A DNA stretch of 64,000 nucleotides from assembly GCA_030549175.1 (NCBI GenBank), contig JAUKUA010000005.1, positions 3,658,001 through 3,722,000 on the forward strand. The letters are read 5' to 3'. Made by a program: the position numbers and the translations under genes. Within the stretch, counting starts at the first letter, position 1; each line of letters starts with the position of its first letter. Below the pieces are notes generated by a model, which was given only the letters and a program-made list of their open reading frames with translations, was not told the DNA's origin and searched no databases. Origin of the DNA: Lasiosphaeris hirsuta (taxonomy: Eukaryota; Ascomycota; Sordariomycetes; Sordariales; Lasiosphaeriaceae). Below are positions 10,761 to 22,275 of the stretch, piece by piece.

Positions 10761-11099
10761 GGCCACATCGTTGGTGGTCCTGGTCCCACACGTCCAAGAA
10801 CTCTGAAAAGGTATAGAGCTTGGACATGGGGTATAGTAATTCGGAAACTTGTCGAGCATCCAATTCTTGGGTGTGTCTCTCAGAGAAGCGTACAACCTAT
10901 CGTGGGAAAGCTTTTGATCTCCTGCGAACGGTTTACCGTAGACATATTTTATATGTTTCAGAAAATAGATCCCCTGGCTGTTGACTTTGGATTTCTCCCA
11001 GTTATAGCCTTTCGGACTTTTGTAAATGTACTGCGGAAGGAAAAAGGCGCCTTCGGATCCTCGTAGGAATCTGAAGCCGCCTGTGACCAAGATCGGGTC

Positions 11100-11816
11100 G
11101 GACGGCGCATCAAAGAATCGCCCTCACTGATGATCTTGGAGAGAATGAGGATGGAATCTATCCAAGCAGGACGGGGGAACCTAAACGCAGCCTAAACGCA
11201 GGTCAGTGCCGGACGATAAGCAGCTGGCTGTGGCAACACACCATGGGCTGACCATGGACCAGTCAGTCTTGGCTGCTGTTTCTGGAATTTCGTCCACTCG
11301 GTCATAGTTCTCGGGCTGTTTCCCCTTGTCCAGATATTCGTCTGAATCCTCTGCGCTTTTTGCATCGCTCGCCCTCCGGCAGAGTCCGAGGCCGAGAGGG
11401 TGGTAAGTTCCTTGGGGGCGTGGAAATTATTGTTCAAGGGATCTTGGAAAATGGGGCAGACCCAGAATTAGATGGAGGATGCACTTCCTGGTGCCAAACG
11501 ACACCATGCCGCGTTTGCATGTGCTCATGCCATGCTTTGAACATGGCAAACAAGCTTAGCGACTCAGAGCACTTATCGGAGATGCTGCTAGAGCCGGCCC
11601 TAGCGGCTTACGAAAAGACAATGCGTTCACCGAGGTCGACTATGGACCTTTGCCAGCATATCGTGCAGCCCCTCACTGGCAACTGGATACAGGTTTTTGA
11701 CAACGCTATGCGCTAGCGTGGTGAAAGCTCTGGATTCGGATATGTCGGCTGATATCCTTCCGATAAGATTCCGAGTTAAGGACTGACAGATAGCCATACT
11801 GAGGCGGCTTAACTTG
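11100..11816. other. No recognisable gene
   Basis: Short ORFs exist on both strands (for example 11360-11716 plus) but none shows a recognisable domain. The stretch sits between two pseudogenes and may be more decayed gene sequence. Confidence 0.4.
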
Positions 11817-12349
11817 TCAATAGCTATATCGATGCGTTAGAACGCTCGTCTCTACCGTTAAGACATGATGGTGGCGCCCCCTGTCGGGAAAATGTCGGGA
11901 TGGATGTCGGTCGTGCTTCGTAACTCCAGAACTGCGAAAAGAGGTCAGGTGGAAATCAGTCGGAAGGATGCGCTTGATCTCACGCCGCAGAAGATTTGTC
12001 TTTAAAATATCTAAGAGGCGGAGGGTGAGATCCTGCAAATCAGGATGTCGCCTCAGCCTGTAGTCGAGGCAGACAGTAGGCTAGCGAAGACGCCCAATTA
12101 TCCCGTCCATGCCGTAAATCGTTGCTGGCGCTCTTTGAAGCGGCGGAGATGGTCTCTTTCGGACGAGGAAGAGGAAGCCTCGATGAGGGGTCGCCCCTGC
12201 CGGAAAAGAGTCTCGCAACCTTCGGCCACGTCAACAAAGATGGGCTCCGCGTTATCTTGCTCGGGCACTTGGCAACTTGGAGCGGCCATGTTGGCCCTGT
12301 GACGCTGTGGTGCTCGATGGCGATCCAAGCGACGTGGACATTTGGTCAA
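11817..12349 (-). pseudogene. Decayed fungal hypothetical protein gene
   Basis: Minus-strand pieces read AEGCETLFRQGR, then FKERQQRFTAWTG, a stop, LGVFASLL, and in another frame HPDLQDLTLRLLDILKTNL. This order (CxxLF..., F..W..N.GVF, then a D...LRLLD.LK..L block) resembles the N-terminal helical region of a common family of large uncharacterised fungal proteins. At least one stop and one frame change break it. The family name is not known to me and function is unknown. The rest of the gene is not visible. Confidence 0.45.
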
Positions 12350-13715
12350 GGCTCAGTAAAAATCAAATGTGGGTTTGACGGGGGAAGGACTGAAGCCCAA
12401 CCGAGGCAGGAGGCTCGAGGCATGTCGGCGAACTGACCCGCCCGCCAATTGGCCTGATTGGGCTGCTCCCTCTTCCCTCCTCCGCACTTGCCCCTTTGTC
12501 CCATGCCCCCTCACGTGCTCTTCCCTCCAAACTCCTCAAGTCTTCAATTCCGATGGAACTGCACCCGAATACTCGGTATGGAGCGTGTACGAGTGGCAAA
12601 TTATCCGGGGGATTGGATTCGGTGTTTTGTGAGATGAATCTGGGCTCAGGAAATTTCCATTTTTGTATCTTGCCCACGTGACACTGCTCACACTGGCGCA
12701 GGCCCGGCTCAGTCTTTGCTCAGGATTTGCTTAGACTTGCTCACCTTTGCTCACCCTAACTACCGTTTTCGGCAGGCTGCGCCGCAGCATGCTGAATTAC
12801 TTTAACTATGGCCAAGTGGTTTTGCGTTGTGGATAAGTTTTCTGAGCCCTCCTACTTGTTGGCGTGGCAGGGTGTAACACTTACGATCTCAGTGATCCGC
12901 CCCTCTGCACGCTTAGTTCCAACCTAGTCACGCCCTTGGCAGCCTCTCAAGGTGCGGACCATCGAGGTCGTCACAACCTTGTTCGTGTGCCCCATCATTA
13001 TTACCATTCTCCAGCGCAGTACAATCGTCTCACCCGAGCTACTACTCTGGAACTGTGATATGGTTGGTCTAATCCCCATCCGTGCTGTCAAAAGCACAGC
13101 ATAAAAAATTACACGAGATAATTCGTTCGTTGGTCCAGCTTCCACTGCTATCTCTGTCCGGACTCGTTGAGAGATATAGGTACTACCTCGTCTACGGGAA
13201 TCATTCTCACTTCTTAGATCCCTCTAGTTGCTACAGGCCCAAGCGTGTCATTATCTAGGTAAGGCTAGGTAAGTTAAGGTAAGGGAGAACAAACGATCAC
13301 TAATCTTCAGCTCTTCTGTAACGTATATAATACATTTATCGCCTCCTAGTTCATGAGACGGCTCAGTTAAAGAGGACTGACTTCTATTTATACCCTTTCT
13401 CTTTAAGGTATATGCCCCATCTGAGCGATTTGGCTAGACGATAAGGGCTTCGTATCTGCAAACTTTAAGATACGCTTTGTGCACCATGCGAAATGACTTC
13501 CTTGAACCATGTCCCCACTTTTAATTACTACATTAGGCAGGCGGTCAACTCATCAATAAGACCCCAAGCCAACTCAGTTTGAGCCTCGGACACCGACACC
13601 TTTACAGACGTAGTCAATTGAAGACTTTGTGAATTTAGTATCTAGCTAATCCTACGCCTCCGATTGGCTTAAATTCCTCCTAGACCCACTTATTCGTCTG
13701 CCTTAGCGGTGCTAG
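12350..13715. other. Intergenic, no gene seen
   Basis: GC-moderate to AT-rich sequence without a recognisable coding segment. The part 13140-13700 has TAGGTAAG-like short repeats and looks like decayed repeat DNA. Confidence 0.4.
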
Positions 13716-14100
13716 CTAGCAACAGTAGCAGCGACACTGCTTTCCAGACGGCTGGACTGACGTGCTGGCAGTCTTCCTCGCGCCGCGAGCGGCCTGGCAC
13801 GTGCCAGTGGTTTTGGTGATGCCACCCATTATGGCTCGGCGTTGAGGCTCTCGTATGCCCTTATATAGGCTGTGGATGGTTTTTCGAGGCTTGCGGTCTG
13901 CCACGTAAAGCGGTGATCTCGAACTCTTGGTACTACAAATAACAATCCTCGTCATCAAGAGACCTCCCCATCCACTAGAATGGGTGAAAGCCCTCCTTGA
14001 CTAACGGAATCTTGGCTTTGTGGCGGTATAGTAACTCGTGACTACAGGGTAAACTATACTGCCTCGTGAAGGTGGTGTATACGCGGGGCTCGAGTGACAA
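13716..14100 (-). pseudogene. MULE transposase C-terminal relic 1
   Basis: On the minus strand, around 14075-13945, the sequence reads RQYSLPCSHELLYRHK, then VKEGFHPF, a TAG stop, and WMGRSLDDED. This fits the C-terminal SWIM-like zinc-binding tail of fungal Mutator-like transposases (…GLPCAH…, …HPHW(W/Y)L…). The TAG stands where the family has an aromatic residue, consistent with a TGG-to-TAG change. A second relic at 27953-28760 shares this text and the same stop position. Confidence 0.6.
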
Positions 14101-14579
14101 GTTGCCTCAGCAGATAATGGGCCAATGAGAGAGTCTTTGAATGTCGCAAGAAAAGTCGAAAAGTGAAAAGGAAAGAAAGAGAAAAGAAAACAGCCAATTA
14201 AAAGTTTCAGCACAATCAAGAGAAGTTTGGTAAAGAGAGCTCTCTTCAGCTTCCATTGACAGCACCGTGAGCGAAAATAATCCGGGGTTGTCAGCCCACA
14301 ATGGCGCCATGCACGCCAGCTCCGCCGCGCTATCGCTCCCCCCATCGCCTTATGTCACACCACAAGTGGCTAGAGATCAAATCATGGAGCTCACCGCGAT
14401 GGCGCATCAGAGGGTTTGGGAGCCTGGTTGCCTGGAAAGCTTTGCAAGTGTTTGATTTATTAACCGCCTGCACGCCCCTCGCATTTTGTCTTGAAGCATT
14501 CATTTTGCATGTATCGCATCAACGCCACGTCACAGCTTTTGAAAATCGTCTCCAACTGACCGCCCAATCACATCCAACC

Positions 14580-14911
14580 ATGCACCCCGCCGCTCGAGCT
14601 GCCATCCCCGCCGCCAGAGGCGCACCAAGCATTGTCATCCCAAGCCTGGTAGTCGCCGGAGCAGGTCCGTCCCCCGCTCGTGTACTGACTGACCCTCTTA
14701 TTTGAAGATCGGGATGCTGACGTTCGGCCGTGTCGCAGTCTACGGAGTCATCTCGTACGTCCGCTCGCAGCTCGTCAAGGAATCGGAGACGATGAATCGC
14801 ATGTTTGCGCAGCAAAATACGCCGAGCGTCATGGAGGCGAGGAATAAGAGGCTGCTGGTCGAGACCGAGGGCGATCCCAGGAGGTCGATATACAACGTCT
14901 TGAACTGGTAA
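14580..14911 (+). CDS. Small single-TM protein, probably mitochondrial
   Basis: Two exons, 14580-14664 and 14739-14911, joined across a 74-nt intron (donor GTCCGT, acceptor CGCAG), give 85 aa. The reading is an Arg/Ala-rich N-terminus (HPAARAAIPAARGA) and a hydrophobic segment ending AVYGVISYV. A charged tail follows with VKESETMNRMFAQQNTP and EGDPRRSIYNVLNW. The pattern of a basic N-terminus, one membrane helix and a soluble tail is typical of small mitochondrial inner-membrane or assembly proteins, but I do not recognise the family. The alternative acceptor at 14707 breaks frame with this donor, which is why the later one was chosen. No neighbour suggests a role. Confidence 0.7.
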
Positions 14912-15142
14912 TAGATGTAACTATGGGTGTGGGGGGGGGGGGAGGGGCAAGGAGTTATTTGTTTTGGTTGCCGGAATACCCGTTCTGTGGACTTGGTCTG
15001 GCGTTGTTGAATATTGAGAATATCATTTACAAGATTTCATCCATGGCGCGGTTGGGTCAAGTACAGGTGGCTCATCGTCATGATCATTCAGCAATAGTAT
15101 CTGCTCTGACTATTTTTGGGACCTCGTATCTTCTCTTTTCCC

Positions 15143-16500
15143 CTAGTACAGCTTCTGGCTGCGGCGATACTTGAGGCCCTTCTTGTACGTCGACCCGATC
15201 TCGCCCCACTTGATGTTGCTAAAAGTGACCTCGGGGTTGGGCTCGACCTTGACGACGGAGCTGGGGTTACCCTCGGTGGTGTTGCAGGGCCCGGCCTCGC
15301 CGGCGTCGAGCCAGGTCATGTTGCCGCCCTCGTCCCACCAGATGGAGGTGGCGAGCACCATACCGCGGGCGAGGGCGTCACCCATGCCGGGGGTGCCGCC
15401 GAGCCGGAGGTACGAGTCGGACTTGGTGGCGTTGCAGAAGGCGTCGTTGAGCGCGCTGACCTCGGGCAGGCCGGCCGACTTGACGACGTAGTTCTCAATC
15501 ACCTTTCCGTCCTGCACGTAGACGCGGTTGATCTCCTTGAGCCGGCCGTCGGCCCCCGCCGGGAACTGCGTGATGACGGTGAAGGGCCGCAGCGTGTTGA
15601 CCTTGAAGCCGTCGCCGCGGCCAAAGACGTTGTCGATCTTGACCCGCCGCGGGTTCCACGCGCACCCGTTCTTGTCGCACACGCCCGCCGACTCGCACTC
15701 GGCCCCCGTGCACTGGTACAGCCCCGGCTTGCTGCACGTGTGCGGCGCGATGTGGTTGGACCGCGAGTTGGCCTCCCAGATGTCCATCTCGTTGCAGCAC
15801 GAGCCCTTGCCCTCGATGTTGCCCTGATTTCATTCGGGTTAGCACTACGTCCAAGGTGAATTCAGGAGGAGAGGGCCTAGGGGTGAGCACTTACCACGCC
15901 GTTGATAAAGGGCGTGACGAAGCACTGCGCATCGCAGTACCCGGTGCCGTAGTAGGCGCCGCCGGTGTTGAGGGCGCTCTTGCCGCCCTCGGCCTCCATC
16001 TCGGACAGGTACAGGGCGCTGTTCATGCCGCAGGGCAGCTTGGAGGCCTCGACGTCAAACGCAAACTCGCGGCCCGTCAGCTGCAGCATCTCGTACTTGT
16101 GCTCGCTCGCATCCAGCAAGTACACGCGCGGCGAGACCACCTTGCCGTCCAAAATATGCTGCAGCCGCAGTGCCGACCCGGCCGTGGTCACACCGTACCG
16201 GCTGTAGTCGGCCACGCCCTCCATGACGCAGTTCTGCTGGCACGTGGCGGCGTCGGGGCACGCGGTCGCGTTGGGCTTGTTGCCCCAGTCGCCGCACCCG
16301 CGCGCCGCGTCGCCCGCCTGGTGCACCGGGTGCGCCAGCGCGTCCAGCACAATGTAGTTGGTCGCGTCCACGCACCCGCCGCTGACTGTGCACCGCTGCG
16401 TCGTAATCTTGGGGTGCACCTCGAGCGTGCCCGTGCCGGGCCGCTGCGCGCCCGCGAGCCCCGCGAGCAGCGGGCCGAGGAGGAGGAGGGAGCGGGCCAT
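15143..16500 (-). CDS. GH7 endoglucanase (cellulase), secreted
   Basis: Exons 16500-15895 and 15823-15143, split by a 71-nt intron (GTAAGT...ATCAG), encode 428 aa. A signal peptide ARSLLLLGPLLAGLAGA precedes the mature start near QRPGTG. Family 7 hallmarks are GGCVDATNYIVLD, ACPDAATCQQNC, GREFAFDVE, CGMNSALYLSEM, GYCDAQCF and the catalytic block CCNEMDIWEANS. In that block E214 is the expected nucleophile, D216 the assisting residue and E219 the acid/base. Many cysteines match the family's disulfides. The C-terminus ends soon after the catalytic domain with no linker or cellulose-binding module. Length and missing module suggest an endoglucanase (beta-1,4-glucanase acting inside cellulose chains) rather than a cellobiohydrolase; that choice is inference. 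Confidence 0.93.
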
Positions 16501-18805
16501 GGTGTTTGTAAGTAGAATATGCTGTGAGGGTGGGTGGGTTGTTGGCGGTGACGTGATCCGGCGTGGTTGTGGTGGGCGGGCGATTGTCGCGTATAAGTAC
16601 TCCCCCTCCCTCCCTCCGAGAGGCCATTCACATCCGCTCCTCGGCCACTTTGCGTTCCCTACGTCTGTAGGTAGCTCTGAGTGCCCACCCGTGTCGGCAG
16701 GGTCCCGGAGGGGCAAGGAGCGAGCGCATTTCCCGCATGCGATTGGCGGGAGCTGGGCCGCCGCCGGCTGGCTCCACGATTGTTGGTGTGCGGGGCCAGG
16801 CGATGGGGCCCGACTCTCCGCCGTAGAGAGCCCCTCAGCGGTTTGGCCTGATTGAGCGCATCTTTGGCGGATGTATAGCCGACTCTGACAGAAACATCGT
16901 CGGCCAAGACGGCCAAGGATCACTGCGGATATTAACCGCCCGAGATTTCCCCTGCCGGAACGGGCTAGGCCACCTCACCATCCGTGCTTTGAATGGGACG
17001 GAAGCAAGGGCAAAGTTGGGGAATTGCCGGCATCCTTGAAGGACTCTCAGTGATGAGAAATATCATGGGAGTGGATTCGTGTTGACTGGAAAGGGGGGCA
17101 GCCAAAATTCGAACCGAAATCTGCAAAGACGGCCATCAATATGTCATGCAGGACCATCTCCCCTCTCGCGCAACAGGTAGTGGCAGGGAACTTTTAATGA
17201 CGAGTGAGTTCTATGAATAAGCCCTGTCACATGACGGCTTCCAAGTCGTGTCTTGACTGCCCAGGTCATGCCTCACATTCTGAAATTGCTGTTGGCTGTC
17301 CCCGGATACACCCAGCGCTGTTTTCTGGAAAATTACCTGGGTGCTCAAGACACTATAGACGCCACCAAGTTTTGTCTAGAGTGCCTCCATGGAAACTCAG
17401 CGCCCGATCTGTCTCTCGTCAATTTGCATCTGTCTATTCGATTTGGTGCCGTGGTTGGACTGGGGCGGCCCAGCATGCATATATACTAACGGGTCATGCA
17501 GGTACTGCTGTCGAGAGGATCACGCTGGGTCCATCATATATCGCCCGCTATTTCCCGGACTGCCTAGACCGAGCATTTCTCTACCCACCTAGAACACATT
17601 TTTTCAAGTAGGATTGCCGGCAAAGTTAAGCTGGCAAAGTTAAGCCGGCCCGCAGCCCTCAACTTATTTACTAGGTGCCTACTCTCCTATTTTTCTACAA
17701 GTCAGGTAAGCATAATGCAAAAGTAGCGAAACCGCATTAAGGAGCAGTAAGGTTAGTTTTGTCAAATTGAATTTAGTCTAGTGATTAACGAGACCCTATG
17801 CCTAATGCCAATCCTAAATACTACCCGGGCCGCCGCGACCCTAGACAGAAAACAAAAGCTAACCCACATATGCATAGGTTGGCGATGCCGCTGTCGATCG
17901 ACGCAAGCTCGGCATTGGCCGCGTCTCCCGACTCCCACCAATTCTCTCGGCATCAATCTCGTCTTCCTTCCTCGACCAAACACGGTCTAGAATCCAGCGT
18001 ATGGGTATGCAACGTCCAAGCATGTGCCGGCCCGATGTCCGGGTCTGCATGTGCGACTCTCCAACGTTCTGCCGCAATCCCATATACCTCTGCGTCGTTG
18101 CCTTGTCATCTAAATCACGCGCCCTCTCTAGGCCCGACTCCCACACGACCCGTCCGTCGGCGGCGGTGCAGTAGAGCCGCGCGTGCGCGACCAGATTGCG
18201 GGAGAGCATCTCCTCTGTATCCTCCTTGGAAGTGTCAGTCACCCTTCTTTCCAAATTTGAAAGTGCTATTCACAGTGGTCAGTGTTCGTGGAATATTAAC
18301 CACATATCTCCCCCTCCGGAACTATGGCAAATCGGGCAGCAGTCAGCAGGGCGATAACCAAGGCTCCGGGGCTGGCTGTGGGGCTCACCGAAATCCTCGC
18401 GCCATTTTGTGGAAACGTCTCGAGAAAGGACCGTAGGTCGCCGGGTTTCGTCGCCGCGTCAAAGATGATGGTCCCCATGATGCGGACTAGAGGTAGCGGT
18501 AGGGAAGATGTTGGAGGAGAGAAGGTTCGCGACAGCCTGCGAAACCCCTGCGAAACCCCTGCGAAAGCCTGCCTCATTAGAGAGACTAACCTGGGTTAGG
18601 TTGCTGCCGTGTAACCACACGTGTGCGGGGCATGATCCAAATCAGCTTGGAGGCTGCATGATGAGGACGCCCAAGCCTTAGTTAGAGCCAATGGCTAGGT
18701 AAAATACTAACCTGGGCACCCCCCCCCCCCCCCCCCCCCCCTTCCCATCGCTCTACCAGACCAAACTTCACACATGACCAAAATCATAACGGTAGTCCCG
18801 ACGCC
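16501..18805. other. Intergenic region with possible decayed coding pieces
   Basis: The first 200 bp is the GH7 promoter side. At 17612-17660 the unit GGCAAAGTTAAGC occurs twice. Minus-strand ORFs at 17859-18254 and 18296-18577 (GTIIFDAATKPGDLRSFLE) look protein-like but match no family I know and have no good gene model. A C-homopolymer of about 20 nt lies at 18719-18740. Confidence 0.4.
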
Positions 18806-20620
18806 ATGGAGCTGATTACGGCTGAGGACACGTTGGTATGGCGGGACGCGCTCGCTCACTCTTTCCACCCCGTCCCGGACGCTCCTGAAGACAGCTGGAT
18901 AATACGCTGCACCGACAACGGCTTCGAAGTCAGAGCGCTCACCGACGAGGACGACTGGGACACGCTTCAATTGCAGGTGAATGGATGGCGCACGACGCCG
19001 GGGACCCACGTCTTGTAAGCGCCCGCAAAAGGTACTTGATGGAACGCACGTCTCTCACCACGCCAAACAGGCTCATCAGCTCTCACGAGAGCTTACTTGG
19101 TTTGCCAATGCCCGAGGCGCGCTTCGGCCCAATCCTCCGAGAGCTCCCTGTCCACGGCCACCTGATCCAAGTCCTCGGACGGCAGACGTCGTCGTACTCT
19201 TCCGTGGCCAAGTTCGGCGGCAACCTTTTGTGGACGGGGCTCTGCGCATCGGCGACCCAAGATGGCCCGTCAAGCCTTGCCTATTCGTCAATATACCACG
19301 CCAACCAAAGCTCCATCTGCGCCATCTTCTTTGGGTGTAACTGGCTGGACCGCCTCTTCGCGACCGAGCGCCTCGGCCAGTGGAGTGCAGCCAGACGGCA
19401 TCCGCTGCTGGTGCCGTGTCTGTTCCTCGAGTTGCAGCGCGAGCGGCTCGATAGGGTCATCGAACAGCTCATCGACCGCGCGGAGGCCGCCAACGACCAG
19501 CTGTTGGCCCTCCGCGAGGCCCATCGGAACGCCGTGCCTCCTGAGCTGTCCAATCGGCTCAACGACCTCCGTCGAAGCTCTCTCGTTCTGCAGTCGGAGC
19601 TAGAGTGCATCACGCGCGAGGTGGAAAAGATAACCACCTTCATTGCCGGCGAGTCTGGCCCCGGTGGCGCGCTCAACGACGCTGCGGGGGAAGATTTTGT
19701 GCGGTATACAAAAAGATTCGAAACCCGGCTGAGAGAGATGTGTGCATTCTATCAGGATAGAGCCACGTCATGCCAAATCAACGTCGAGACAGCCGTGCGC
19801 GGGAATGAGATGGTATGTCTTGTCTCTCCCGGCCGTTTCGGGTAATTTATACTAACCAGCAAGCTCCGGACAGCTCATGAAAGACATTGCAGACAGGCAC
19901 GAAAAGGCAGTCCGGGGACTATCATTCGTTGCCATGGTTTACCTCCCCATGTCTGCGCTGGCGGTGAGCTTCCCTCTTCCAGACGGAAAATACAGTTGCT
20001 GAGGTTTCTTGTCGCCAAAGACAATCTTCGCCATGCCTGTTTTCGACTTCAAGGCCGACTGGAAAGACTTTCGTGGGCACCCGGCCAACACTAGCGATGA
20101 GAAGCCCAAGGACGGCGGTAGCGCGACATCTTCTGATATCGACTTAATACGGAAAGCTCCCGAAGTCCATACAAATACGCCCGGAGCTAATACAAACACG
20201 ATCACGCCGTCCGAAGCTGATACGTCAACGGCGTGGTCGGAAACTCTACCCTTGGTCTCGAGCTTTAGTGCGAACTCGGATATACCGTTCCCCTCCGTGA
20301 CGCCGTCTCTGTCCAAATATATGTCCGAGTCGTCAAGCCTCTCGCAAGTATCTCACTTTTCCTTGCCCCCTGCGCCCTCACAGTCAAGCTCGGCAACCTC
20401 GCTGGCCCTGACAGCCAGCCCGGCCTTTTACGCGCCGGTAGTGTCGGTCTACCTCTGGCCTTACCTCGCCGTTACCGCCGCCTTGACATGGCTCACCCTT
20501 GAGGTATGGTGGATCTTTACATCCGATAATGTCGTCTGGGCGGAACGGTCGATGACTCTGATATTTATCTCTGCTATCACGAGACCGGTGAGGCGGTGGG
20601 TTTCGCGTCTTTTTGGGTAA
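18806..20620 (+). CDS. CorA-like membrane protein
   Basis: Four exons (18806-19014, 19071-19812, 19874-19963, 20021-20620) give 1,641 nt, 546 aa, with all junctions in frame; introns are 56, 61 and 57 nt. The C-terminal half follows the fungal orphan CorA-like plan: a long helical region (ERLDRVIEQLIDRAEAAND, later RFETRLREMCAFYQD) then DIADRHEKAVRGLSFVAM. The first membrane helix follows with VYLPMSALATIFAMPVFDF, then a Ser/Thr-rich loop of about 110 residues. A second helix lies around VSVYLWPYLAVTAALTWLTL. No GMN signature is visible after helix 1, so Mg2+ transport is uncertain. The first exon carries an acidic N-terminus. The last acceptor (20020) was chosen because it alone restores frame and gives the LPxSxxAxxFxMPxFD consensus. 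Confidence 0.8.
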
Positions 20621-22275
20621 TCAGCGGCAACAAAGGGATCGCTTCAAGCATCGCTCAAGGCACCAAGAACCACCGGAAGCCGCGTTATTGACGAGGACTC
20701 TTTGCTTCGCACAACAAGAGGTGGAAATAATTAATATTCTCGTTTTCATGCCCAGGCAAATGAGGTTCTAAATGGCATTCCCTTTAGCGCTAGTAGTACA
20801 CCGTGCACATTTGATGTGACGCTATATTTGTTCTATGAGACGAATCTGGACTTACGAAATTTCCTTTTTCCTACTCCGCACAGGTCCATGCGTACAGAGG
20901 TCCATAGCTCAATTTGTATAGAAAAAACCCAAATCAGCCATTTGCCCCGCGCCCCAAATTTTCCAATCAGCCCACCCCACCATAAACTATTCTCACGCCT
21001 CAAACCCCACCACCCAAACTCCCTAGCCACAACCTTTCCTCCTTCCTTACAACCTACGTTGTAACCGTTTACGCCACCGCAGCCCGGTCCGAATTGTTTC
21101 GGCTCCGATCTGTTTCGACCTGCTCGCATTGACTGCTTAGTGGCCATTTTTATCACGATAGCGTAGTTTATTACCGCCGGAGTCTTTCTTTCCTAAGTAG
21201 AGAGTTTTAGCAACTAAGCTATAGCTTCTTTAGCTTTAGCTTTAGCCATAGCTTCGGCTACTATGATGATAGTCTCTCTTCTTCCTCCAAGGGTTTTTAC
21301 TGGGACCTTCTTTTTTTTCTTCTTAACTTTGTTAGCATTAATTTTCTTAGCCTTCATTAGTTCCATTACTAATATCACGTTTCGGGCCTTTGATCCCACT
21401 TTCCTACCTACCTTAATATCCTCTCTTCCCAAAAAGAGGAGATAGTCTTCGCCGTTAACTTTAGGCCTTAGGATATAAGCTCTTATATTATCTAGCTTAC
21501 GTAGTCCTAGGTAGTTTAGATATTATGAAGGGTCTAGGTACTTATTGGTATGTTCCTCATGGATATACCTATTGTATACTACTTTAGTTGTATAGTTCCT
21601 ATCCTAGTAAATCTATGATAGGTTTTACATAAGAGGATCCTTCTCTTCAGGGGTACACGGAAACTACGCTCCCAGTATCTGGCATCTTTATGATAGGTTC
21701 TCGTCCGCGTAGACCTACGTCGTGGGCGTACTATTCTTGATCGGGTGGCCGAATCGACGCCGTCTCTCCATGGGAGCGTAGGGCGTAGATCGTGGTTTTG
21801 TGTTGTGTTGTGTTATTCTCTCGTCCGTAGCGAGCATTTAAGTTTTGAGAGTTACACTGCCTTGGTAGGTACTTAGGTTCCTTTTCCATGACCTGTTTCC
21901 GTGTTCAAGAGAGATTCAGCTCTCATGTTCAAGTCATGCTTGTTTGCCGCGCTCTATGCGGATTTGGGCACATCGCCAATTGGACATGCAACCTCGAGAA
22001 ATACCCCTCTGCTCAAGCTTTAGGACGCTGTAACACGGAAGTTGGGTGGCCGCTGCGTACTAAGATTGTTGGGAGGTTTCCCATCACGTGAAAGGCGCAT
22101 TCAATGTACCAAAACGTAGGAAGCAAGTAGGTGGTGTGGAGGCATGCAGCAACCTGAAGCGGGGTTGATTTCGACTCCCTTCCATCCCAACAACTCCTTA
22201 CCATTTTCACCGACCGTAATCTAATCCCACGCAACACCATCGAGGCCCCAAGAGAGCGGTGCCAAGGCTCTCGCT
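20621..22275. other. Intergenic, partly RIP-like AT-rich repeat relic
   Basis: No gene is supported. From about 21160 to 21720 the sequence becomes very rich in TA, TTAG and CTTAG words, and its minus-strand ORF (21214-21432) is a Lys-rich low-complexity string, as expected for an old RIP-mutated transposon. The element type cannot be identified. Confidence 0.5.

Noticed and set aside
17100..17130. tRNA-like TTCGAACC box
   Set aside because: No matching acceptor, D or anticodon arms could be drawn around it.
17859..18577. Two minus-strand ORFs that look protein-like
   Set aside because: No family recognised, no joining gene model, broken frames around them.
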